Assembly: GCA_902765655.1 (NCBI GenBank)
Contig: CACXAK010000021.1
Span: 1 to 13,491, forward strand
Origin: an uncultured bacterium
GTDB taxonomy: Bacteria; Cyanobacteriota; Vampirovibrionia; Gastranaerophilales; Gastranaerophilaceae
DNA: 13,491 nucleotides
Direction: 5' to 3'
The notes below the pieces were generated by a model. That model saw only the letters and a list, made by a program, of their open reading frames with translations. It made no database searches and had not been told where the DNA came from. Of the stretch, positions 1 to 6,486 are shown in pieces (the stretch's first letter is position 1; the number at the start of each line of letters is the position of its first letter). The translations under genes and the position numbers were made by a program.

Positions 1-222
1 CAAATCAAACTCTTTTTCAGATTTAAAAACATAAAATTTATTTACATTTTTCATATACAGCGCAAATTTTGCGGAATCTTTTTCCAAATCAGAAAACATC
101 TTATTCTTTTGGGCAATTTTATTTGAGCCGTCAAAAGTATAATCTGTCAATTCGCAATACACTTTTACAGTTTCCAGCAATCTATATGGCTCTATCCATT
201 TTGTAATAATCAGATTATTCAT
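1..222 (-). CDS. Hypothetical protein, N-terminal part (runs off left edge)
   Basis: An open frame of 74 codons starts at the ATG in 222-220 on the minus strand and continues to base 1 without a stop, so the C-terminus lies outside the window. It begins MNNLIITKWIEPYRLLETVK and is rich in Lys, Asn and aromatic residues. I see no signal peptide, membrane segment or motif that I recognise. Its ATG overlaps the stop codon of the symporter gene (TAATG), which implies translational coupling and one transcript from the symporter promoter. A role connected with the symporter is possible from position alone; nothing in the visible residues supports it. Confidence 0.65.
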   Translation of the reverse strand, partial: MNNLIITKWIEPYRLLETVKVYCELTDYTFDGSNKIAQKNKMFSDLEKDSAKFALYMKNVNKFYVFKSEKEFDL

Positions 223-1553
223 TATGCGATTTCTTCATAGGCCTGCGGATTATTCAGCAAATCATAGTTGATTTCATTTTCATTATCTGCAATTGTTGCC
301 GCAACAACAGCATCTGAAACAACATTTAATGTAGTTCTGAACATATCAGTAAGACGTTCTATTGTAAATAAGAATGCGAAGCCGGCAACAAGCTGTTCAG
401 GAGTCAACCCAAGACCGTTCAATATCAAAGCAATTGTAATCAAGCCGCCACCGGGGATACCTGCACAGGTACTTGATGCAATAATTGCCAAAAATGCAAT
501 TGCAAGAACCATATACGGCGTCAAATGTACTTGATATGCCTGAGCAAGGAATATAACCGCAACTGTCTGCAGTAAAGCAGTCCCGTCAAAGTTAAGTGTT
601 GCACCAAGCGGCAATACAAAACTTGAAATTTTATGAGAAATTCCTCTTTTTTCACAACATGCAATTGTTAAAGGCAATGTAGCAGAAGAACTTGCAGTTC
701 CGAATGCAACCATTGTGGCTTCAGCAATCGCAGAAAATAGCATCGGAGCCGAAACTTTTGAAAAACATCTTAAAAATACAGGGTAAACTATAAACATTTG
801 AATAGCAAAACCCACAAGCAATACAAGTAAATATTCCGAAATCGGACCGAAGATATTGATACCGAAACTTGCAATAGCGCTTGCAGTTAATGCAAATACA
901 CCGGGAGCGGCAAATAACATAATCCAATCTGTAACTTTCATGGTTGCTGCAAATACTGATTCAAAGAAAGAAACAATAGGTCTGTTTATATCTCCGACTT
1001 TTGCAAGAGCCAAAGCAAATAACACCACAAATAAAATTATAGAGATCATATTGCCGTGAGCAAAAGCTTCAATAGGGTTATTAGGGATAAAACCTAAGAA
1101 CATATCAAGTATTTTTCCCTGCTGTTGCTGCATTGCAGCAGTCACATGCGTCTGTACATCAGATGCCACGTTTGCTGATATATAATGCGCAGCACCCGCA
1201 CCGGGCTTGAAAATAAGAGCCAAAGCGCTACCGATTGTTACGGCAATTGTAGTCAATATACCGTAATATATAATCATTTTTGAACCAAATTTTCCTAATT
1301 GTTTATTATCCCCAACACTTGTAATCCCTATAATAATTGCAGACACAACAAGAGGAATAACAACCATCTGAATCAGACGTATAAACAATTGACCTATAAA
1401 TGTCAGAAAATTCAAAACCGCAGAACTCACACTGCCTGAATGAGAATAAAGAAATATACCGACTAATATACCGGCTATAATACCAAAGAATATATGCCAA
1501 TTTCTTTTAATACCCAAACCTAAAGCAATAAGAATTTGCATGTGCAGTTTCAT
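222..1553 (-). CDS. Dicarboxylate/amino acid:cation symporter (DAACS family)
   Basis: This 443-residue polytopic membrane protein imports dicarboxylates or acidic amino acids with sodium or protons, in the GltP/DctA/GltPh family. Length and motif order fit the family. The serine-rich motif SSSATLP is at 288-294, NFDGT (family NMDGT) at 321-325, AGIPGGG at 364-370, and the substrate-binding TM8 pattern has D403, R406, T407 and N410. Arg at 406 is the residue that in characterised members contacts an acidic side chain, so an acidic substrate is favoured over a neutral one. A Gln run lies at 142-145 in the outer loop. GAGAGG stands upstream of the ATG at 1553, which is better placed than the Met at codon 5. 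The next gene overlaps its stop by one base. Which dicarboxylate or amino acid it carries cannot be decided here. Confidence 0.93.
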   Translation of the reverse strand: MKLHMQILIALGLGIKRNWHIFFGIIAGILVGIFLYSHSGSVSSAVLNFLTFIGQLFIRLIQMVVIPLVVSAIIIGITSVGDNKQLGKFGSKMIIYYGILTTIAVTIGSALALIFKPGAGAAHYISANVASDVQTHVTAAMQQQQGKILDMFLGFIPNNPIEAFAHGNMISIILFVVLFALALAKVGDINRPIVSFFESVFAATMKVTDWIMLFAAPGVFALTASAIASFGINIFGPISEYLLVLLVGFAIQMFIVYPVFLRCFSKVSAPMLFSAIAEATMVAFGTASSSATLPLTIACCEKRGISHKISSFVLPLGATLNFDGTALLQTVAVIFLAQAYQVHLTPYMVLAIAFLAIIASSTCAGIPGGGLITIALILNGLGLTPEQLVAGFAFLFTIERLTDMFRTTLNVVSDAVVAATIADNENEINYDLLNNPQAYEEIA

Positions 1554-1594
1554 ATATAAATCCTCTCTTACAAATATTCAAGTGCAACTCAGCC

Positions 1595-1623
1595 ATTATA
1601 CAACTTACAGCCAAAAATTTCAA
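1595..1623 (-). promoter_or_regulatory. Sigma-70 promoter of the symporter gene
   Basis: On the minus strand TTGAAA (1623-1618) and TATAAT (1600-1595) are separated by exactly 17 bases, with about 40 bases from the -10 box to the ATG at 1553. The -10 matches consensus fully and the -35 in four of six positions plus A at the end. It lies just left of the repeated block that starts at 1630. Confidence 0.7.
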
Positions 1624-1629
1624 TTAATA

Positions 1630-1729
1630 TTAATGAAAATGGTACAAATGGTGGGAATTTTAAATATAAAATTTAAATTTTTAACTGCCAACTTAATTTG
1701 TTGACTTTATTTTTAAAAGTTGTACAATT
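1630..1729 (+). repeat. 100-bp exact direct repeat, upstream copy (carries a promoter)
   Basis: These 100 bases recur with no mismatch at 2272-2371 inside nrdD. The copy begins TTAATGAAAATGG and ends GTTGTACAATT. The right part (from 1660) is also the first unit of a 68-bp tandem duplication. It holds TTGACT (1701-1706) and TACAAT (1723-1728), 16 bases apart, a sigma-70 promoter reading towards nrdD. The complete lack of divergence means the copying was recent or arose in sequencing or assembly. Confidence 0.9.
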
Positions 1730-1796
1730 AAATATAAAATTTAAATTTTTAACTGCCAACTTAATTTGTTGACTTTATTTTTAAAAGTTGTACAAT
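1660..1796 (+). repeat. Tandem duplication, period 68 bp, two copies
   Basis: Bases 1660-1728 and 1728-1796 are identical over 69 positions at an offset of 68. Each unit runs from TTAAATATAAAATTT to GTTGTACAAT and contains one full -35/-10 pair, so the nrdD promoter is present twice in direct tandem. A third copy is inside nrdD. Confidence 0.9.
1769..1796 (+). promoter_or_regulatory. Proximal nrdDG promoter
   Basis: TTGACT (1769-1774) and TACAAT (1791-1796) are 16 bases apart, each one or two bases from the sigma-70 consensus. Transcription would begin near 1803, directly before the first helix of the riboswitch-like leader. This is the copy of the duplicated promoter expected to drive nrdDG under leader control. 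Confidence 0.65.
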
Positions 1797-1803
1797 AAAA
1801 TAA

Positions 1804-1900
1804 CCAAATAAGGAAAGCATGGGTGAAATTCCCTCACTGGTCCGCAGCCGTTAAAGTCGGAATGCTTATTGGTTTTGTTATTACTTTACGAGACTGGAGG
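1804..1900 (+). promoter_or_regulatory. Cobalamin (B12) riboswitch, compact form, in the nrdD leader
   Basis: The leader fits the conserved core of the cobalamin riboswitch. An outer helix CCAAATAA (1804-1811)/TTATTGG (1866-1872) is followed by GGAA (1812-1815), an inner helix GCAT (1817-1820)/ATGC (1862-1865), the hairpin GGGTGAAATTCCC (1821-1833), and CTG-GTCCG-CAG (1837-1847) followed by CCGTTAA, matching the family pattern GGTGAAAATCC..GGTCCCGC..CTGTAA. A B12-box-like GAGACTGG (1890-1897) could pair with GGTC in the loop at 1839-1842 as the kissing interaction, and it overlaps the Shine-Dalgarno GGAGG (1896-1900). This predicts translational repression of nrdD when cobalamin is bound. B12 riboswitches on B12-independent RNRs are known from other bacteria. 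The call rests on alignment by eye. Confidence 0.72.
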
Positions 1901-1907
1901 CTTTATT

Positions 1908-2318
1908 ATGCAACAAAAAGTTATCAAACGTGACGGACAAATCGTAGAATTCGATTCCGAAAAAATCACAAATGCCATTTGTAAGGCATCAAATGTTACA
2001 AAAGAGATTGATCAGTTTACCGCACGCCGGCTGACCAAAAATGTTATCAAAATTGTTAATGACTTTGTAAAAGAAAAACAATCCAATCTTGAAGCTCCTA
2101 CTGTTGAAGAAATTCAGGATATTGTTGAAAAAGTTTTACTTTCATCAGAATACAAACAAACTGCAAAATCGTACATTTTATACAGAGAACAACACAATAA
2201 AATGAGAGATTTTGCTAAAAATGCATCAATTAACATGGTTGATGACTATTTGAAACAACTTGACTGGCAGGTTAATGAAAATGGTACAAATGGTGGGAAT
2301 TTTAAATATAAAATTTAA
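1908..2318 (+). CDS. nrdD: Anaerobic ribonucleotide reductase NrdD, 5' fragment (ATP-cone)
   Basis: The first 125 codons encode the N-terminal ATP-cone of class III ribonucleotide reductase, the allosteric nucleotide-binding domain. It starts MQQKVIKRDGQIVEFDSEKI and reaches YILYREQHNKMRDF and LDWQVNEN. I chose the ATG at 1908 because GGAGG lies seven bases upstream and the family begins at this point; an upstream TTG at 1869 would be inside the riboswitch. After VNEN (ending 2282) the frame enters the inserted 100-bp repeat, adds 11 foreign residues and stops at 2316-2318. Family members continue here with about 45 residues including a conserved G-D-x-H-I-H-D segment, all absent. As read, the product would be an isolated ATP-cone of 136 residues. 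Confidence 0.85.
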   Translation: MQQKVIKRDGQIVEFDSEKITNAICKASNVTKEIDQFTARRLTKNVIKIVNDFVKEKQSNLEAPTVEEIQDIVEKVLLSSEYKQTAKSYILYREQHNKMRDFAKNASINMVDDYLKQLDWQVNENGTNGGNFKYKI

Positions 2319-2371
2319 ATTTTTAACTGCCAACTTAATTTGTTGACTTTATTTTTAAAAGTTGTACAATT
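2272..2371 (+). repeat. 100-bp exact direct repeat, copy inside nrdD
   Basis: This copy is identical to 1630-1729. Its first 11 bases (TTAATGAAAAT) also encode Asn-Glu-Asn of nrdD, and immediately after it comes TTAAATATAA (2372-2381), the same ten bases that begin the repeat unit, now coding Leu-Asn-Ile-Ile of nrdD. Both junctions therefore lie in short homologies of about 10 bases. It places the promoter pair TTGACT (2343-2348)/TACAAT (2365-2370) in front of the catalytic half of nrdD and downstream of the riboswitch. Confidence 0.9.
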
Positions 2372-2488
2372 TTAAATATAATTTCTGTTTATTGTGTCGG
2401 ATGGGATTTAAAAGATTTATTATCTGAAGGTTTTACAGGAGTAGAAGGCAAAGTTGCATCAAAACCTGCAAAACATTTCCGCACCGCT

Positions 2489-3997
2489 TTGGGTCAAATG
2501 GTAAACTTCTTATACACTATGCAGGGTGAAAGTGCAGGTGCTCAGGCATTTTCAAATTTTGACACATTGCTTGCACCGTTTGTAAGATACGACGGACTTA
2601 ACTACTCACAGGTAAAACAAGCCCTGCAGGAATTTGTATTCAATATGAATGTCCCGACAAGAGTTGGTTTCCAAACACCATTTTCAAATGTGACGATGGA
2701 TTTGGTTGTTCCGTCATACTACAAAGATCAGTGCGTAATAATTGGCGGAGAGATGAAAGAAGACACTTACGGCGACTTCCAGCAGGAAATGAATATGATA
2801 AATAAAGCATTTTTCGAAGTAATGATGGAAGGAGATGCCTCAGGCAGAGTATTCACATTCCCGATTCCGACATATAACATTACAAAAGATTTTGACTGGA
2901 ATAATCCTGATTTGGACGGTTTATGGGAAATGAGTGCAAAGTATGGAATTCCTTATTTTTCTAATTTTGTAAATTCTGATATGAATCCTGAAGATGCACG
3001 TTCAATGTGCTGCCGCCTGAGAATTGATAACAGACAACTTGAATATCGCGGAGGCGGATTGTTTGGCTCTAATCCGTTAACCGGCTCCATAGGCGTTGTT
3101 ACAATGAACTTGCCTAAAATCGGTTATCAGACAAATTCTAAGGAAGAATTTTTTGAAGTTCTGAAAGACAGAATGGAACTTGCAAAAGAATCACTCGAAA
3201 TTAAACGTAAATTACTTGAACGCCTGACTGATGGTGGATTATATCCTTATACTAAATTCTATTTAAGAGATATAAAAGCACGCTTCGGAGTTTATTGGAA
3301 AAATCATTTCTCTACAATCGGGCTTGTAGGCATGAACGAAGCATGCGAAAATCTTTTGGGTTGTTCGATTGCCGATGAAAAAGGACACAATTTTGCGGTT
3401 GAAGTCATGGATTATATGAGAGACTTGATAGTCAAATTCCAGGAAGAAACAGGCAATAATTACAATTTAGAAGCGACCCCTGCAGAAGGAACAAGCTATC
3501 GTTTGGCAAAACTTGATAAGAAAAATCTTATAGATATTAAATGCGCAAATGACGAGGAATATTATTCCCAGGGCGCAGAACCGTATTATTCAAATTCGAC
3601 ACAGCTGCCTGTAAATTGCACCGACGATATCTTTGAACTTCTTGACCATCAGGACGATTTGCAGACAAAATACACAGGCGGAACAGTTGTTCACATTTTT
3701 GCGGGGGAAAGAATACACGATATTAGTACAATGAAAAATCTTGTTAAAAAGATTTGCGAAAATTATCACCTGCCATATTTCACATTCTCTCCGACATTTT
3801 CGGTATGCCCGACACACGGATATGTCGCAGGTGAACATTCGTCATGCCCTGACTGCGGCAGCGAATGTGAAATTTATTCAAGAATTGTCGGATATATCAG
3901 ACCTGTAAAAGGGTGGAACAAGGGTAAAAAAGCAGAATTTGCCAACAGAAAAACTTTTGATATGACAAAAGCAGGAGAACACTGCTGTTGTTCATAA
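2489..3997 (+). CDS. nrdD: Anaerobic ribonucleotide reductase NrdD, 3' fragment (catalytic and glycyl radical domains)
   Basis: This is the catalytic part of the class III ribonucleoside-triphosphate reductase, which makes dNTPs without oxygen using a glycyl radical. Recognisable NrdD sequence resumes at about 2372 (LNIISVYCVGWDLKDLL), before any start codon; the first possible starts in frame are TTG at 2489 and ATG at 2498, neither with a Shine-Dalgarno. In the 502-residue frame the active-site SMCCRL is at 172-177, a C-terminal zinc-type cluster has the CPTHG and CPDCG cysteines, and the glycyl radical site RIVGY has G468. The chain ends in three cysteines. Counting 125 codons before the break, about 45 missing and 541 after it gives about 710, the usual NrdD length. 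Apart from the break the frame is intact, so the lesion is recent, or not real in the organism. Confidence 0.9.
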   Translation: MGQMVNFLYTMQGESAGAQAFSNFDTLLAPFVRYDGLNYSQVKQALQEFVFNMNVPTRVGFQTPFSNVTMDLVVPSYYKDQCVIIGGEMKEDTYGDFQQEMNMINKAFFEVMMEGDASGRVFTFPIPTYNITKDFDWNNPDLDGLWEMSAKYGIPYFSNFVNSDMNPEDARSMCCRLRIDNRQLEYRGGGLFGSNPLTGSIGVVTMNLPKIGYQTNSKEEFFEVLKDRMELAKESLEIKRKLLERLTDGGLYPYTKFYLRDIKARFGVYWKNHFSTIGLVGMNEACENLLGCSIADEKGHNFAVEVMDYMRDLIVKFQEETGNNYNLEATPAEGTSYRLAKLDKKNLIDIKCANDEEYYSQGAEPYYSNSTQLPVNCTDDIFELLDHQDDLQTKYTGGTVVHIFAGERIHDISTMKNLVKKICENYHLPYFTFSPTFSVCPTHGYVAGEHSSCPDCGSECEIYSRIVGYIRPVKGWNKGKKAEFANRKTFDMTKAGEHCCCS

Positions 3998-4683
3998 TCG
4001 GAGGAGTACAAAAAACTACACTGATAGATTTTCCGGGTAAAGTTGCAGCCATTGTGTTTACGCAGGGCTGCAACTTCCGCTGCGGATATTGCCACAACCC
4101 AAGTTTGATAAATCCATCGCCCCTTAGGATAGAGGGAGTAGGAGTTAGGGACTTTTTTTCTTTCCTGCAAACACGCACAGGCAAACTTGACGGTGTAGTA
4201 ATTACAGGCGGAGAACCAACACTGCAATCAGGACTTTATGATTTTATAAAAGAAATTAAACAAATGGGTTTTGACGTTAAACTTGATACAAACGGAACTA
4301 ATCCCGACGTGATTGAAAAACTCCTGAACGATAATCTGCTTGACTATATAGCAATGGACATTAAAGCACCGATTGAAAAATATGAAAATATAGTTTGCAC
4401 AAATATAAAACAAGAAAATATACTACGCAGCATCTATTTAATTATTAACTGCAAAATAAACTACGAATTCCGAACAACCGTCATTAAATCACAGCTGTCA
4501 TTTGATGATTTTGATAAAATAGGACAAATGATAAATGGGGCAAAACGTTATTACATGCAAAAATTTGTACCATCGGAAATTCTTGACCATAACCTTGTAA
4601 ACGAACAAACCTACACCGACAACGAATTTAAAACAATTTGCGAAAATTTGAAAAAATATATTGAATTTGTTAATTTCAGATAA
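3988..4683 (+). CDS. nrdG: Anaerobic ribonucleotide reductase activating protein (radical SAM)
   Basis: This 231-residue radical SAM enzyme generates the glycyl radical on NrdD by reductive cleavage of S-adenosylmethionine. The cluster-binding motif CNFRCGYC (C28, C32, C35) and the GGE motif (74-76, in VVITGGEPTLQ) are present. The opening IIGGVQKTTLIDFPGKV is characteristic of the longer NrdG subfamily. The start is most likely TTG at 3988, ten bases inside nrdD, with AGGAG at 3973-3977 ten bases upstream. No ATG precedes the conserved N-terminus. The overlap implies coupling to nrdD and control by the same B12-responsive leader. No terminator is evident after its stop. Confidence 0.9.
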   Translation: MFIIGGVQKTTLIDFPGKVAAIVFTQGCNFRCGYCHNPSLINPSPLRIEGVGVRDFFSFLQTRTGKLDGVVITGGEPTLQSGLYDFIKEIKQMGFDVKLDTNGTNPDVIEKLLNDNLLDYIAMDIKAPIEKYENIVCTNIKQENILRSIYLIINCKINYEFRTTVIKSQLSFDDFDKIGQMINGAKRYYMQKFVPSEILDHNLVNEQTYTDNEFKTICENLKKYIEFVNFR

Positions 4684-4828
4684 AAATCGGGATGATACCG
4701 AGATTGTAGGCGAGGAACGAGCCGTACAAGAAAGGTATGCAGCCAGCATAGTTTTTGAGCATCGTTAGATGCGTAAAAAACTGCGTGCGTGCTCTGGATG
4801 TAATCCGGGAAGACTGATTTTGAAAAAA
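4684..4828. other. Structured intergenic block with a tRNA-Pro 3'-end remnant
   Basis: No gene is visible here. The left end, AAAAATCGGGATGA at 4682-4695, equals the 3' acceptor end of the two tRNA-Pro genes (same bases at 4824-4837 and 5096-5109). Next come three hairpins. The first, 4695-4738, has stem ATACC/GGTAT, a purine internal loop GAGA/GAAA, a second stem TTGTA-GGC/GCC-G-TACAA and a nine-base loop. The second, 4750-4782, pairs AGTTTTT/AAAAACT and GCATC/GATGC around GTTA. The third, 4794-4808, pairs CTGGAT/ATCCGG. Either strand could be transcribed: plus from nrdG read-through, minus from the tRNAs. It may be a dispersed repeat, a small structured RNA or tRNA debris; I recognise no known family. 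Confidence 0.5.
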
Positions 4829-4902
4829 TCGGGATGACTGGATTCGAACCAGCGGCCCCTACCACCCCATGATAGTGCGCTACCAAGCTGCGCTACATCC
4901 CG
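4829..4902 (-). tRNA. tRNA-Pro (anticodon GGG)
   Basis: On the minus strand the 74 bases fold as a standard cloverleaf: acceptor CGGGATG/CATCCCG, D-arm GCGC/GCGC around AGCTTGGTA, anticodon stem CTATC/GGTAG with loop ATGGGGT (anticodon GGG, reading CCC and CCU), and T-arm with TTCGAAT. The discriminator is A and CCA is not encoded. The body is nearly the same as the neighbouring tRNA-Pro(CGG). Confidence 0.93.
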
Positions 4903-5001
4903 ATATTTCAATTATACCCCGAAACTGTCGTTTCGGCGGGTGCGCTACCCCTCTCCTCGAAAGATACTTAATCTTTCTCGTCGGCAGAGTGCTACATCCC
5001 G
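4903..5001 (-). pseudogene. Degenerate tRNA-Pro 5'-end remnant with hairpins
   Basis: Reading the minus strand from 5001, CGGGATGTAGC is identical to the first bases of both intact tRNA-Pro genes and is preceded by the same AT-rich AATTAAATAT. The D-arm then fails, and GGTAGCGCA of the tRNA D-loop reappears only after about 40 foreign bases. Three hairpins fill the segment: GAAAGAT/ATCTTTC (4959-4977), GGGT/ACCC (4938-4950) and CCGAAAC/GTTTCGG (4919-4936). No cloverleaf can be drawn. It reads as a third tRNA-Pro copy broken by insertion or rearrangement. The last hairpin abuts the TATAAT of the intact tRNA-Pro(GGG). Confidence 0.45.
4911..4916 (-). promoter_or_regulatory. -10 box of tRNA-Pro(GGG)
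   Basis: TATAAT stands eight bases before the mature tRNA 5' end. No good -35 box is seen at 16-18 bases; the bases there form the CCGAAAC/GTTTCGG hairpin. A start this close would give a primary transcript with almost no 5' leader. Confidence 0.45.
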
Positions 5002-5083
5002 ATATTTAATTGTCAAGTTAGAATATTTTTACATTGATTAATGTAGATTGGGCTTACTAATCCAACAACATATCTTAAAAAAT

Positions 5084-5100
5084 CCGATTTATTATAAAAA

Positions 5101-5104
<4 letters not shown>
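5084..5104 (-). terminator. Intrinsic terminator after tRNA-Pro(CGG)
   Basis: On the minus strand CCGATTT and AAATCGG pair across a seven-base loop and are followed by a T run (complement of 5077-5082). The first arm uses the last bases of the tRNA acceptor strand, so the hairpin competes with tRNA folding at the 3' end. Confidence 0.5.
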
Positions 5105-5174
<70 letters not shown>

Positions 5175-5183
5175 ATATTTTTA

Positions 5184-5189
5184 ATTATA
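5184..5189 (-). promoter_or_regulatory. -10 box of tRNA-Pro(CGG)
   Basis: TATAAT stands nine bases before the mature tRNA 5' end, the same placement as in front of tRNA-Pro(GGG). The -35 region (TTAGTT at about 17 bases) is weak. Confidence 0.45.
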
Positions 5190-5220
5190 ACACCAACAAA
5201 TAAAAAAACTAAATTAATTT

Positions 5221-6486
5221 TTATATTTGCTCAATATATTCAACTACTTCCTTTAACGAATAGATATTCTGCTGAACGAAAAATTTTTTACCGGACTTTT
5301 TTCGGACATAATCGAGGTTATTGCCATCCAAAAAATCTTCACTGTACGGTCTTAACATAACCGCAGGTATAACAACAACATCACATTCAACATCTTTTAC
5401 CGCATTAACTAAATCATCTGAAGTTATAAGTCCGGCAACAGTTATATCTTCACCCCAATAATTCGATTTTACCGGCTGAACCCCGACAGATAAATTCTTA
5501 ATTTTTGACATTTTTTTTGCTACTTTTTCAAGCATGTTTTTTGCAGCATAAGAACACGCAAAAATCATTTTATACGACTTTGTTACAGATTTTGGCAGTT
5601 CTAATTTCCTGAAATCATCATAAGTTAAGCGTAAAGCCCCCACTCCATCATCCAGCTGACAATAATTCCCATAATATTTTGATTTGGGAATCGACTCACC
5701 TGCCAAAAGGAAAAATTCATCACTGCAACAAACACGCTTATATTTTGAAGCAATTCTAATTGTTTCTTTTGCGCATTTTGCATCAACCCGTTTTAATTTT
5801 TCTTCCCGAAACTGAGTAATTCCGACAGGCACAATCGCAGTAGATAATACCGTGTTTTTGAGTTGCGCCAAATCAGATAACGTACGTTCCAACTCTTTTC
5901 CGTCATTTATTCCGGGGCAAAGTACAATCTGTGCGTGAAACGGAATTTTGTTCTTTCTGAGCCAATGTAAATTATCAAGCGATTTCCCTGCATTTGGATT
6001 TCTCAGCATCTTTACCCTTAATTCGGGATTTGTTGTATGAACTGACACATAAAAAGGGCCCAAATGCATCCTTTTTATACGTTCTTTATCCTTATCTGTA
6101 AGATTTGTCAACGTAATATATGTACCCTGCAAATATGACAATCTGTAATCATCATCTTTTATATACAAAGTATCGCGTAAACCTTTTGGCTGCTGATCCA
6201 CAAAACAAAATATACAATGGTTTAAACAGGGTTTAATCTTATCAAAAACCGCACTTTCAAATACAATACCCAAATCTTCGTCAAAATCTTTTTCAATCTC
6301 TATTTCTTCAATTTCACCATTTTTGCGCTTTAATTCAATAGTAACAAGCTCTGATTTCATATAAAAATTGTAATCAATCATATCAGACATTTTTTGTCCG
6401 TCAATTGATAAAATCTCATCACCCTTTTGTATATCAAGCTCCTGAGCAATTGAATTTTCTAAAACACTATCAACTATTGCGCTCAT
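5221..6486 (-). CDS. PDZ / radical SAM / DUF512 FeS protein (cyanobacterial-type)
   Basis: In the 421-residue frame from ATG at 6486, a PDZ-like domain (about 1-70, with VLENSIAQELDIQKGDEIL) leads into a radical SAM-type cluster motif CLNHCIFC (C87, C91, C94) followed by FVDQQPKGLRDTLYIKDDDY, then the rest of the radical SAM barrel and a C-terminal DUF512 domain. This architecture defines the family called a putative FeS oxidoreductase of Cyanobacteria, also found in Clostridia; its reaction is unknown. A TTG at 6498 would add four residues (MKKK) but has AAGG too close; I prefer the ATG, whose upstream AGAAGG is rather far (about 13 bases). It overlaps the stop of the PadR-like gene by 17 bases, so the two are co-transcribed and probably coupled. 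Confidence 0.88.
   Translation of the reverse strand: MSAIVDSVLENSIAQELDIQKGDEILSIDGQKMSDMIDYNFYMKSELVTIELKRKNGEIEEIEIEKDFDEDLGIVFESAVFDKIKPCLNHCIFCFVDQQPKGLRDTLYIKDDDYRLSYLQGTYITLTNLTDKDKERIKRMHLGPFYVSVHTTNPELRVKMLRNPNAGKSLDNLHWLRKNKIPFHAQIVLCPGINDGKELERTLSDLAQLKNTVLSTAIVPVGITQFREEKLKRVDAKCAKETIRIASKYKRVCCSDEFFLLAGESIPKSKYYGNYCQLDDGVGALRLTYDDFRKLELPKSVTKSYKMIFACSYAAKNMLEKVAKKMSKIKNLSVGVQPVKSNYWGEDITVAGLITSDDLVNAVKDVECDVVVIPAVMLRPYSEDFLDGNNLDYVRKKSGKKFFVQQNIYSLKEVVEYIEQI

Noticed and set aside
1630..2371. Diversity-generating retroelement template/variable repeat pair
   Set aside because: The two copies have no mismatches at all, adenine-specific or other, and no reverse transcriptase is present.
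2272..2381. Insertion element, intron or programmed ribosomal bypass in nrdD
   Set aside because: There is no transposase, no terminal inverted repeats and no intron core. Removing 70 bases between the short direct repeats leaves the frame shifted, and an estimated 45 conserved residues stay missing.
3874..4227. Minus-strand open frames over the nrdD/nrdG junction
   Set aside because: They lie opposite the well-conserved NrdD C-terminus and the NrdG radical SAM motif and have no Shine-Dalgarno.
4611..4886. Minus-strand open frames across the nrdG end and tRNA-Pro(GGG)
   Set aside because: They cover the tRNA and the hairpin block, have no Shine-Dalgarno, and overlap nrdG in antisense.
4903..5001. 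A third functional tRNA, possibly with a group I intron
   Set aside because: Only the first 11 bases and a D-loop fragment match. No matching anticodon or T-arm can be placed, and the intact tRNA lies within the span to the nearest stray 3' end.
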